Assembly: GCA_013812065.1 (NCBI GenBank)
Contig: JACCUC010000276.1
Location: 1-11,265, forward strand
Direction: 5' to 3'
Origin: Thermoleophilaceae bacterium
Lineage (GTDB): Bacteria; Actinomycetota; Thermoleophilia; Solirubrobacterales; Thermoleophilaceae
Length of the DNA: 11,265 bases
The notes beneath the pieces are model-generated. The model searched no databases. It saw nothing but the letters and a program-made list of their open reading frames with translations, and was not told where the DNA came from. Of this stretch, positions 1-5,862 are shown piece by piece (the stretch's first letter is position 1; every line of letters starts with the position of its first letter). Both the position numbers and the translations under genes were made by a program.

Positions 1-675
1 CCGCGAGCTCGCGCCGCCGACGGCCACGGCCGCGGCCCCAAGGCCGAGGGCCGCCCGGCTACGAGCCGAGGCACGACGCTCCCAGATGACCTCGTAGACG
101 CACTCCGAGGCGCCGCGCAGCGCGCAGGTCGGGTGCCGGATCTGGGCCGGGAGCCCGCCGAACATCGTGGGAATGCAGGAGAGCATCCCGGCGGTGTACT
201 GGCAGTCGACCGGGTGATAGCCGACTCCTGCCACGTCCGAGTAGCGAAAGCGCGCCGAGTCGTCGCCGAGGTCGAGCAGCTCCAGGCGGTGGGCGCGCGT
301 GAAGCGGCCGTTGACTCCAGGCAGCGAACCGTAGGCGAGCTTGGGGGTGCCAAAGGCGCGCAGCGCGATCTTGACGCCCGTGAGGTCCTGGAGCTCGATC
401 GCCGCCTGGCCGATCCGCCAGGCCGGGTCCGTCTGGCCGAGGACCTCGCCGGCAGCCTCGAAGAGGGCGATCTTGGTTGCGAAGTCGAACCAGAACGTCG
501 GATCGCGCAGCCGGTCCTCCTGGGCCGTGAGGCCGCAGCGACCCAGCACCGCCTCGACCCCCGGCCGCCCCGCCTCGCGCTCGACATAGCAGAGGATCAG
601 CCGCGAGGTGAGCCCACTCGTGTGGGGATCGGGCCTGAGCAGCGGATTCGCCCACGCCGGCGCCGTCTCGGTCAT
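1..675 (-). CDS. V4R-type sensory protein, membrane-anchored, C-terminus off the left edge
   Basis: The minus-strand frame from an ATG at 675 stays open for 225 codons to the window edge. Residues about 15-200 form a globular domain whose C-terminal half has a spaced cysteine pattern (DCQYTAGMLSC, then HPTCALRGASECVYEVIW). This matches 4-vinyl reductase (V4R)/heme-NO-binding-related small-molecule domains. A basic linker (ERRASARSR) and an Ala/Gly-rich hydrophobic stretch (ALGLGAAAVAVGGA, about residues 209-222) follow, probably the start of a transmembrane segment. In actinobacteria such domains usually precede a signalling output (GGDEF, HD-GYP or kinase), but that part lies outside the window, so the output is unknown. 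No good Shine-Dalgarno sequence sits just before the ATG; a GGAA-type sequence lies about 25 bases upstream. Domain assignment is by motif only. Confidence 0.7.
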   Translation of the reverse strand, partial: MTETAPAWANPLLRPDPHTSGLTSRLILCYVEREAGRPGVEAVLGRCGLTAQEDRLRDPTFWFDFATKIALFEAAGEVLGQTDPAWRIGQAAIELQDLTGVKIALRAFGTPKLAYGSLPGVNGRFTRAHRLELLDLGDDSARFRYSDVAGVGYHPVDCQYTAGMLSCIPTMFGGLPAQIRHPTCALRGASECVYEVIWERRASARSRAALGLGAAAVAVGGASSR

Positions 676-712
676 CGTCGTTAAGTCGGCAGCCGGCGCC
701 GTTCCTTGAGGT

Positions 713-740
713 TTGGACGGAACGTTCGACATCGTATGAT
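713..740 (+). promoter_or_regulatory. Possible promoter, TATGAT -10 with weak -35
   Basis: TATGAT at 735-740 differs from the consensus -10 by one base and is AT-rich against the background. A weak -35-like TTGGAC lies at 713-718, 16 bases upstream. Transcription would start near 747, directly at an ATG (748) that opens an 8-codon reading frame (MSDLRCFG, stop 772-774). It would then run into the AAGGAGG/GTG of the interrupted ORF at 810. The -35 match is poor, so this is tentative. Confidence 0.3.
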
Positions 741-809
741 TGGAGTCATGTCGGATTTACGGTGTTTTGGGTAGCCCGTGGCGTGCCGGGCTCAAGGAGG
801 CTACCCCTC

Positions 810-1130
810 GTGCCGAGACCGTCCCGGTGCCGGATGATCGTCGGATCGAATGGGGCCACGCGCTGACCGGAGCAGGAGTGCTCGTCCGGCGCGCGTGCGC
901 GCCGGACGCTCTCGCGACCTTCGCGATACCGCCTCTTCGCCACGCTGGCCCCAAGTCTAGCCGGCCTCGGGCTCGCGTGGACACTCGCCGTTCCCGCCGT
1001 CGCCTTCGTGGCCGGACGGACCTTCGCCGTCGGGCTCGGGGCGCTCGGATGGATGGTCTTCCCGCCCGAGCATCGAACGCTCCTCGCGGAGCTCGCGGAG
1101 CTCGCGGCCAGCGCGCGGGAGCACGCGTGA
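810..1130 (+). pseudogene. Small membrane protein ORF interrupted by an in-frame TGA
   Basis: A strong Shine-Dalgarno AAGGAGG (794-800) precedes a GTG at 810, but the frame meets TGA at 864-866 after 18 codons. The same frame then stays open to TGA 1128-1130 and looks coding: nearly all codons end in G or C. The product has hydrophobic runs (LAPSLAGLGLAWTLAVPAVA and FAVGLGALGWMVF), about 50 residues in total, then an amphipathic tail rich in Ala, Leu and Glu ending AASAREHA. After the TGA there is no early ATG, GTG or TTG; the first are a GTG and an ATG inside the hydrophobic part. The simplest reading is a decayed gene or a sequencing error. A CTG start near the YRLFATL segment is an alternative. 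I do not recognise the family. The paired lengths (106 codons with one stop) fit a small one- or two-pass membrane protein. Confidence 0.4.
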
Positions 1131-1238
1131 CCACCTGAGCCGGGCCTCGGGGCGTACGCGTCCGGGTGCCCGGGTATGGTCCGCCAAACACGGATCAAAC
1201 GGGAACCAAACTGGGGACCCCACGGGAGGGGGACCACG

Positions 1239-1325
1239 ATGAGGGACGCAGGCGATCGCTGCAGGGGCCGGCGTGTGGCCGGCGCGTCACTCGCGGCGCT
1301 CGCGGTGGGAGTCGCGCTGCGGTGA
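1239..1325 (+). CDS. 28-residue hydrophobic peptide translationally coupled to the AAR-like gene
   Basis: The ATG at 1239 follows a purine-rich ribosome site (GGGAGGGGG, 1225-1233). It encodes 28 residues: a basic start (MRDAGDRCRGRR) and a short hydrophobic stretch (VAGASLAALAVGVAL), then TGA at 1323-1325. That TGA overlaps the GTG start of the next gene by two bases (GTGA), the arrangement used for stop-start translational coupling. The peptide could be a single-pass small membrane protein partnering the membrane-anchored reductase, or a leader whose translation opens the downstream start. A third reading is that a one-base slip has split one longer N-terminus, since the two hydrophobic stretches would then be contiguous. 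No slippery heptamer is seen at the junction. Confidence 0.45.
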   Translation: MRDAGDRCRGRRVAGASLAALAVGVALR

Positions 1326-2491
1326 CCCTTGGGTTGCTCCTCGAGCTCACGGCAGCGCTCGTCGTGCTGAGCGCGGCGGAGCTCGCACCGCGTGTCCGGC
1401 GCGCCGACTGGGGAGGATTCTGGGCCTGGTGGCGCCTCCAGACCCGGCCGCTCGGCAAGGGCATGGCGCTCGCCTCGGCCAGCGCCGCCTGGCCACCCGT
1501 GCGCCAGCTGCTCCGGCCCGACTACGTCTTCGTCGTCTATCCCGGAACCGAGGCGCACAAGCGACACTACTTCCCGCCGTGGATCGAGCGGACGCTGCGA
1601 CCGGTCTTTCCGATTGGAGTGATCCGCTTTGGCCCCTACCGGGGAGTGACCGTAAGCGGCCTCGCCTCGGACGAGACGCTCGAGGGCGCGCCCGAGCGTC
1701 TCGAGGCCTTCCTGAGCGAGATCCACGGTCAGTTCCGAGGCGCCGAGGTGATCGCCCTCGGGGGCCGCCTCCCGAGCCTGGCCGTCAAGAGCGGCATCGG
1801 CCTCGCCCCGCCGTTCACCCACGGAGACCGCGGCACGGTCTGCGCCATGCTCTGGGCGACCCGGCAGCTTGCCCAGCGGCTCGGCAAGCCGACCGAAAAG
1901 GTCACGCTCGCCGTCGTGGGCGCAGCGGGTTTCATCGGGTCGCGGCTGATCGAGAGCCTGACCGAGGAGTTCGGTCAGGTCATCGCCGTCGATCCGCGCT
2001 ACGCGGGGGCATCGAGCGAGGCGGGCAACGTGGTCTGCACCGCTCGCGCCGAGGACGTGGCCGATGCCGAGGCCGTGATGGTACTGAGCGCCCGCGGGTC
2101 GGACACGGCCCCGGTCGCTCGGCACCTGGCGCCGGGGACGGTCGTCGCCGACGACACGCACCCGGAGATTCCCGAAAAGATCCGCGAAGCCATGGCGGGA
2201 CGCGGCGCGACCGTATTCAAGGCCACGGTCGCCGACGACCGGGTCCGCTTTGTGCCCCCGATCCCGGACTTTCGGTCGGGCGACATCCCGGGATGCCTGC
2301 TCGAGGCGCTGGTCGTCGTGCAGCGGGGGCAGGAGATCCTTGACTGCCAATCGGAGTTCAACCGCGCGGCGGACTCGCTCGGCTTCGGCGCCGGACTCAC
2401 ACCGCATCTGCGGCGGCGCGAGCGGACCCCCGGAGCGATCGATCAGTCGGGCGCCGGCGTGCTTCCCTACCCCGCCCTGGCCAAGAGGTAG
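1322..2491 (+). CDS. Long-chain acyl-ACP reductase (AAR)-like protein with N-terminal membrane segment
   Basis: The protein has 389 residues from the GTG at 1322. Residues 1-20 are hydrophobic (VTLGLLLELTAALVVLSA), likely one membrane segment, followed by a Trp- and Arg-rich linker. The rest follows the order of cyanobacterial acyl-ACP reductase: a YVFVVYPG strand near 68, ALGG at 145-148 (AAR has ALGGFSS), FTHGD at 165-169 (AAR FTTGN), a Rossmann loop VVGAAGFIGS at 198-207 (AAR VGATGDIGS), and DIPGCLLEAL at 321-330. The last matches the AAR block holding the cysteine that carries the acyl thioester, so Cys325 is the predicted nucleophile. The end (SLGFGAGL) also matches the AAR end. AAR makes fatty aldehyde from acyl-ACP or acyl-CoA with NADPH; this activity is inferred here, not shown. 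No aldehyde-deformylating oxygenase lies next to it. The true start could be ATG 1463, giving about AAR length, but that would drop the membrane segment. Similarity was judged from remembered AAR sequence. Confidence 0.65.
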   Translation: MTLGLLLELTAALVVLSAAELAPRVRRADWGGFWAWWRLQTRPLGKGMALASASAAWPPVRQLLRPDYVFVVYPGTEAHKRHYFPPWIERTLRPVFPIGVIRFGPYRGVTVSGLASDETLEGAPERLEAFLSEIHGQFRGAEVIALGGRLPSLAVKSGIGLAPPFTHGDRGTVCAMLWATRQLAQRLGKPTEKVTLAVVGAAGFIGSRLIESLTEEFGQVIAVDPRYAGASSEAGNVVCTARAEDVADAEAVMVLSARGSDTAPVARHLAPGTVVADDTHPEIPEKIREAMAGRGATVFKATVADDRVRFVPPIPDFRSGDIPGCLLEALVVVQRGQEILDCQSEFNRAADSLGFGAGLTPHLRRRERTPGAIDQSGAGVLPYPALAKR

Positions 2492-2532
2492 GCGTGGTCG
2501 AAGCTGGCTAGCGACCGGCGGCGCATCAGGTT

Positions 2533-2556
2533 GGTGGGGCGCAACCGCGCCCATCC
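2533..2556. terminator. Hairpin between convergent genes, candidate bidirectional terminator
   Basis: GGGCGC (2537-2542), loop AACC, GCGCCC (2547-2552) is a perfect 6-bp G/C stem. It extends beyond a two-base mismatch by GG/CC (2533-2534 with 2555-2556). It lies in the 86-base gap between the AAR-like gene (+, ends 2491) and the CBS gene (-, ends 2578), where a shared terminator would be expected. No T-tract follows on either strand. Confidence 0.4.
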
Positions 2557-2577
2557 GGCTCTGTGCGCGACGACGCC

Positions 2578-2997
2578 CTAACGGTTCGGGTCGCTGGCGC
2601 TGATGTCGGCGAGCGCGGAGTCCGAGTCGCGCTCGACCGCGAGGTCGCCGAGGGTGAGGATGCCGACCGGCTGGCCGTCCTCGACCACCGGCAGCCGCCG
2701 GAGCGCGCGCTCGCGCATGAGCGCCACCGCGTCCTCCTCCGGGCGGTCGCTCTCGATCGCAGTCGGGTCGCGGCTCGCGATGTCGCCCACGATGGTAGTG
2801 GCCGGGTCCCGATCCTCGGCGACCAGGCGGATCGCGACATCGCGATCGGTGACGATCCCGTAGAGGGCGCCGCCGTCGAGCACCACGATCGCACCCAGGT
2901 CGCCGTCGCGCATCGCCCGCGCGGCGTCGCGGGCAGGTGCGCTCGCCTGGACGGTCTCGGGAGCGACGGTCATGATTTCGCTGACGATGCGCGCCAT
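2578..2997 (-). CDS. Two-CBS-domain protein
   Basis: The protein has 139 residues and is little more than a CBS pair (Bateman module). CBS1 spans about residues 8-58, beginning IMTVAPETV with the loop GIVTDRDVAIR at 47-57. CBS2 spans about residues 71-124, with LRRLPVVEDGQPVGILTLGD at 99-118. Such free-standing pairs bind adenine nucleotides (AMP, ATP, SAM) and act as energy or redox sensors or partner-protein regulators. No catalytic domain is attached, so the partner is unknown. The start is well supported: ATG at 2997 has AAGGAGA about 8 bases upstream on the minus strand, one of the few clear ribosome sites in the window. It is divergent from the tRNA pair and convergent with the AAR-like gene. 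Confidence 0.92.
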   Translation of the reverse strand: MARIVSEIMTVAPETVQASAPARDAARAMRDGDLGAIVVLDGGALYGIVTDRDVAIRLVAEDRDPATTIVGDIASRDPTAIESDRPEEDAVALMRERALRRLPVVEDGQPVGILTLGDLAVERDSDSALADISASDPNR

Positions 2998-3116
2998 GTG
3001 GTGTCTCCTTGGTTACCTCGGCCGTTCCGTGGCCGGCTACCCGGGCCGGGCGTGCGCCTAACCCGCCGCGGGTCCGGCGGGCGTCCAGGCTCCCCGCGAC
3101 GGCCAGGCGTCGGCGT

Positions 3117-3122
3117 TAGACT
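3117..3122 (+). promoter_or_regulatory. Candidate -10 box for the tRNA-Gly/tRNA-Pro unit
   Basis: TAGACT at 3117-3122 fits the TAnnnT form of an actinobacterial -10 and would start transcription near 3129, six bases before the tRNA-Gly 5' end. The matching -35 region (about 3095-3100, CGCGAC) is poor. Position is the main support. Confidence 0.25.
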
Positions 3123-3134
3123 GACCGCCGAAAG

Positions 3135-3205
3135 GCGGGCGAAGTGTTGTGGTTGCACAGAAGCCTTCCAAGCTTCTAGGGCGGGTTCGATTCCCGTCGC
3201 CCGCT
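3135..3205 (+). tRNA. tRNA-Gly, anticodon UCC
   Basis: A 71-nt cloverleaf: acceptor GCGGGCG/CGCCCGC fully paired, D-stem GTGT/GCAC (last pair T-G), anticodon stem GAAGC/GCTTC around loop CTTCCAA (anticodon TCC), four-base variable region TAGG, T-stem GCGGG/CCCGT with loop TTCGATT. The discriminator base is T, as usual for bacterial tRNA-Gly, and CCA is not encoded. Oddly, the conserved tertiary triple T8-A14-A21 is replaced by A8-T14-T21: AA follows the acceptor stem and the D-loop reads TGTGGTT. The swap looks compensated, so the gene is probably functional. tRNA-Pro follows after two bases, so both likely come from one precursor. Confidence 0.93.
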
Positions 3206-3207
3206 TT

Positions 3208-3281
3208 CGGGGCGTGGCGCAGTCTGGTAGCGCACTCGGCTGGGGGCCGAGCGGTCGCTGGTTCAAATCCAGTCGCCCCGA
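3208..3281 (+). tRNA. tRNA-Pro, anticodon GGG
   Basis: A 74-nt cloverleaf: acceptor CGGGGCG/CGCCCCG, T8 and G9, D-stem GCGC/GCGC with loop AGTCTGGTA, anticodon stem CTCGG/CCGAG around loop CTGGGGG (anticodon GGG, reads CCC/CCU), variable region CGGTC, T-stem GCTGG/CCAGT with loop TTCAAAT, discriminator A. The C1-G72 first pair is typical of bacterial tRNA-Pro. CCA is not encoded. All conserved tertiary positions look normal, unlike the neighbouring tRNA-Gly. Confidence 0.96.
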
Positions 3282-3297
3282 CTACAGGTGCACTGGG

Positions 3298-3313
3298 CCG
3301 TGGCCCGCCACGG
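3298..3313 (+). terminator. Short hairpin after tRNA-Pro
   Basis: CCGTGG (3298-3303), loop CCCG, CCACGG (3308-3313) is a perfect 6-bp stem 16 bases after the tRNA-Pro 3' end and 29 bases before the nuclease start. There is no T-tract, so it may be a weak terminator, a processing element or chance in GC-rich DNA. Confidence 0.3.
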
Positions 3314-3342
3314 GAACCGCACGGCCGAGATACTCGTCGGAC

Positions 3343-3729
3343 ATGCGCCTGATCGTCGACGGGATGAACGTCATAGGATCGCGTCCCGACGGGTGGTGGC
3401 GGGACCGACGCGGGGCCATGGAGGCTCTCGTCGGGCGACTCGCGGCGCTGGCGCAGGTTGAGGGACAGCCGGTGACCGTCGTCTTCGACGGGCGGCCGTT
3501 CGAGTTGGAGTCGGGAGACGACGTCGACGTGGTGTTCGCCAGCCGACGGGGTCGGGACGCGGCCGACGACGACATCGTGGCGCTCGTGGAGGGAGCGGGA
3601 GAGGCCGCCGAGCTGCGCGTCGTCAGCTCCGACGAGGACCTCGCCGAACGGGTCCGCGCCCTGGGAGCCGAGGTCGTCGGGGCGGGCGCGTTTCGCCGGC
3701 GCCTCGACGCGCTCCCCGACCGGGACTAG
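3343..3729 (+). CDS. NYN (YacP-like) domain ribonuclease
   Basis: The 128-residue protein is a single NYN domain, a PIN-like nuclease fold. Acidic metal-site motifs are in the expected order: IVDGMNVIG (Asp6, Asn9), VVFDG (Asp49), the acidic run ADDDI (74-78), and VVSSDEDLAERV (Asp97). YacP/Rae1-type members are endoribonucleases linked to mRNA or tRNA turnover, with Rae1 cutting at the ribosome; the actinobacterial substrate is not known. It follows the tRNA pair by 61 bases, which fits an RNA role but may be coincidence. ATG 3343 has no good ribosome site. A GATACT sequence (3329-3334) ends 8 bases before it, so a leaderless start is possible. The stop is one base from that of the convergent gene. 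Confidence 0.85.
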   Translation: MRLIVDGMNVIGSRPDGWWRDRRGAMEALVGRLAALAQVEGQPVTVVFDGRPFELESGDDVDVVFASRRGRDAADDDIVALVEGAGEAAELRVVSSDEDLAERVRALGAEVVGAGAFRRRLDALPDRD

Positions 3730-3730
3730 T

Positions 3731-4345
3731 TTAGTTTGGCGGAGCTTCTCCGGCCGCCTCGCGTCGTCGCGCCGCCCGTTCGTCGATCCACTCTCCCGCC
3801 GAGCCGACAGCGTATGCGACGCGGTGAGCGGCGCGGCCGACCGGCGATTGGTCGAGCGGCTCGACCGCCGCATCGGGATCGGCGGCCAGGGCGACGGCCG
3901 CGTCGCGGGCGGCCCGCTCGATCGGCTCGAGCTCGCCCTCCCAGCGCCGGCAGAACTGAGTGCGAGGCTCGGACCCCCGGCTCTCGCCGACGGCGCCCAG
4001 GTAGAGGACCAGCGTCCGCACGTGCTGGACCTCGGCCACCGCCAGGCGCAGCGCCTGGTTTCGCTCGAAGAAGCGGTCGGTGACGACGTTCTGAAGGTCG
4101 GCGAAGCCCGCGCCGAGTCCGATCGCCGCCGGGCGGCCGTACAGGTCGTGCTGGGGAGTCACCTCGGCGAGCTCGGCGAGCAGGCGTCGCGCCGCGGCGA
4201 CGCCGTCCTCGAGCGCCCGCACCGCGGTCGGGTCGTCGATCCGCTCGCTCAGCCGCGACCAGTGACGCGAGAGCGCCCGCGAGGTCACGTAGAGCTCGCG
4301 GTAGCCGCGGTTCTCGGTGGGATGGAGGGATACGGTGTCGTTCAC
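3731..4345 (-). CDS. Helical conserved-looking protein of unknown function
   Basis: I do not recognise this 204-residue protein. I chose the GTG at 4345 because GGAGAG sits 8 bases upstream; an in-frame GTG at 4369 would add eight residues but has no ribosome site. The sequence is predicted mostly alpha-helical and soluble, with no signal peptide or membrane segment. It begins NDTVSLHPTENRGYRELYV. Conspicuous features are the central LYGRPAAIGLGAGFADLQN, the RFFERNQALRLAVAEVQHVR helix, and a basic C-terminal helix (DERAARRREA). The single Cys is in QFCRRWEGELEPIE. It diverges from the amine oxidase with only 50 bases between starts, so the promoters must overlap coding ends. Third-position G/C bias supports this frame over the overlapping ones. 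Confidence 0.75.
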   Translation of the reverse strand: MNDTVSLHPTENRGYRELYVTSRALSRHWSRLSERIDDPTAVRALEDGVAAARRLLAELAEVTPQHDLYGRPAAIGLGAGFADLQNVVTDRFFERNQALRLAVAEVQHVRTLVLYLGAVGESRGSEPRTQFCRRWEGELEPIERAARDAAVALAADPDAAVEPLDQSPVGRAAHRVAYAVGSAGEWIDERAARRREAAGEAPPN

Positions 4346-4395
4346 GCGAACGGCTCTCCTACCCGCCACAGCGGCGATCTACCCTTGCGCGGCCC

Positions 4396-5862
4396 GTGCC
4401 GTCCGTCTCTCGACGATCCCGCCGCTCCGTCCTCACCCGCCGGCGCTTCCTCGCCGCCTCGAGCGCCGCTGCACTCGCGGCCGGCGCGGGACCGGGGTTT
4501 TCCGCCTGCGGTGGACTCGGAGGCGGTGGCGGCCAGGGTCGCGTGGCGATCGTCGGCGCCGGCCTCGCCGGCCTCGTGGCCGCCTACGAGCTCGAGGGCG
4601 ACGGCTTCGAGGTCGTCCTGCTCGAGGCCCGCGAGCGGTCGGGAGGGCGCGTCCGGAGCATCCGCGACCCGTTCTTCGCCGATCAGGTCGCCGAGCTCGG
4701 CGGCGAGTACATCGACCGGTCGCATCGGGTCATGCTCTTCTACCTGCGGCGGTTCGAAATCGACCTCGACGACTTGCGCGGCCTCGGCCGGGGGCTCCAG
4801 GCAGCGATCCACCTGGACGGTCAGCGCCGTCGGTATCCGGAGGTCGTCACGCCGGAGATCCAGGTCGACCTCGACCGCTTCGACGCGGCGGTCGAGACCC
4901 TGGCCCGGCCGCTCGACCCCGAGGACCCACCGGCGCGCGGCGGCGCTGCGCTCGACGAGCGCTCGGTCGGCGACCTGCTGGACGAGCTCGCCCTCGAGCC
5001 GACCGCCCGCGAGCTCGTCGACCGCCAGCTCCGCGACGAGTACACGGTCGAGGCCGACCGGCTCTCGCTGCTCTTCCACGCCGCCCTGACCAAGCTCTAC
5101 GCCGGCGCCGACGACTCGGCCAACGAGGCCTTCCGGATCGACGGGGGCAACGACAAGCTGCTCGCCGCGCTGATCGAGGAGATCGACGCGAAGGTCGACG
5201 TCGATGCCCCGGTGACAGCCATCGAGCGCCGCTCGGACGGAGTGCTCGTCTCGGTCGACGGCGAACGCGACGTCGAGGCCGAGTTCTGCATCGTCACCGC
5301 GCCTCTCCCGCTCGTGGCCGAGATCGACTTCAAGCCCGCGCTGCCGCGGACCCTGCGGACCGCCGCCTCGGAGCTCCAGTACGGCGTGGCGACCAAGACC
5401 CCCCTCCAGTATCGCCGCCGCTTCTGGGTCAACGAGGGCCTCGACGGCGACGCGCTGACCGACCTCTCGATCGGGACAACCTGGGAGGCCACGAGCGCCC
5501 AGACCGGCCGTCCGGGCATCCTCATGTCCTACGCCTCGGGAGCCGACGGCATGCAGCTCGCGCGGCTCTCCGACAGCGAGCGGATCGCCCGGGTGGCGAA
5601 CGAGATCGAGGAGGTCTTTCCCGAGGCCGAGGACCGGATCGAGTCCGGGGCGACGGTGGCCTGGTCGAAGGAGGAGTACGCGCGCGGCGCCTACGCCGCC
5701 TACGCGCCTGAGCAGGTGACCCGCTTCTGGCGCGCGCTGCGGCGGCCGGTCGGGCCGATCTACCTGGCCGGCGACCACGTCGACGCCTACACGGGATACA
5801 TGGAGGGCGCGGTGCGCAGCGGCCGGCGCGTGGCGCGGGCGATCGCGCGCCGGGCGAGCTAA
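4396..5862 (+). CDS. Tat-exported flavin-containing amine oxidase
   Basis: The 488-residue protein belongs to the monoamine oxidase/FAD-dependent family. The N-terminus has a twin-arginine signal (TRRRFLAAS, Arg15-17) and an Ala-rich core, then GFSACGG with Cys38 in a lipobox-like place, so it may be a lipoprotein exported folded with FAD. After a Gly-rich linker come the dinucleotide-binding motif IVGAGLAGL (52-60), acidic Glu77 ending the second strand, and RSGGRV (81-86). The C-terminal FAD motif is IYLAGDHVDAYTGYMEGAV (about 455-473). It should oxidise an amine outside the membrane, producing aldehyde, ammonia and H2O2; the substrate is unknown. Start GTG 4396 has no ribosome site; TACCCT (4380-4385) lies 10 bases upstream, suggesting a near-leaderless start. 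Its TAA overlaps the TAG of the convergent gene. Confidence 0.9.
   Translation: MPSVSRRSRRSVLTRRRFLAASSAAALAAGAGPGFSACGGLGGGGGQGRVAIVGAGLAGLVAAYELEGDGFEVVLLEARERSGGRVRSIRDPFFADQVAELGGEYIDRSHRVMLFYLRRFEIDLDDLRGLGRGLQAAIHLDGQRRRYPEVVTPEIQVDLDRFDAAVETLARPLDPEDPPARGGAALDERSVGDLLDELALEPTARELVDRQLRDEYTVEADRLSLLFHAALTKLYAGADDSANEAFRIDGGNDKLLAALIEEIDAKVDVDAPVTAIERRSDGVLVSVDGERDVEAEFCIVTAPLPLVAEIDFKPALPRTLRTAASELQYGVATKTPLQYRRRFWVNEGLDGDALTDLSIGTTWEATSAQTGRPGILMSYASGADGMQLARLSDSERIARVANEIEEVFPEAEDRIESGATVAWSKEEYARGAYAAYAPEQVTRFWRALRRPVGPIYLAGDHVDAYTGYMEGAVRSGRRVARAIARRAS

Noticed and set aside
59..684. Two complete frames (198 and 183 codons) at the left end
   Set aside because: The third frame, open to the edge, carries the V4R-like pattern and better codon bias; the others are its shadows.
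864..866. TGA read as selenocysteine in the 810 ORF
   Set aside because: No SECIS-like hairpin is evident just downstream and the flanking residues do not resemble a selenoprotein; a pseudogene or error is simpler.
1083..1110. Short tandem repeat of GCGGAGCTC-like units
   Set aside because: It encodes the repeated Ala-Glu-Leu of an amphipathic helix; a codon-level repeat rather than a DNA element.
1300..1330. Programmed -1 frameshift joining the 28-residue peptide to the AAR-like frame
   Set aside because: No slippery heptamer or stimulatory structure was seen at the junction; stop-start coupling explains the overlap. A sequencing slip remains possible.
746..2554. 602-codon open frame on the minus strand
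   Set aside because: It lies opposite the interrupted membrane ORF and the AAR-like gene. Its composition is Arg/Gly/Pro-rich with no motif, while the plus-strand frame shows ordered motifs. Long antisense frames are expected at this GC content.
3135..3281. tRNA pair as an integration (att) site
   Set aside because: No integrase and no duplicated tRNA 3' end was found in the window.
2563..3342. N-terminal extension of the NYN gene
   Set aside because: The open frame runs upstream through both tRNAs and the CBS gene antisense; the NYN domain begins exactly at ATG 3343.
2970..3873. Minus-strand frames over the tRNA pair
   Set aside because: Their apparent peptides (for example GNRTRPRSLEGF, ATGFEPATARPP) are the well-known false translations of antisense tRNA genes.
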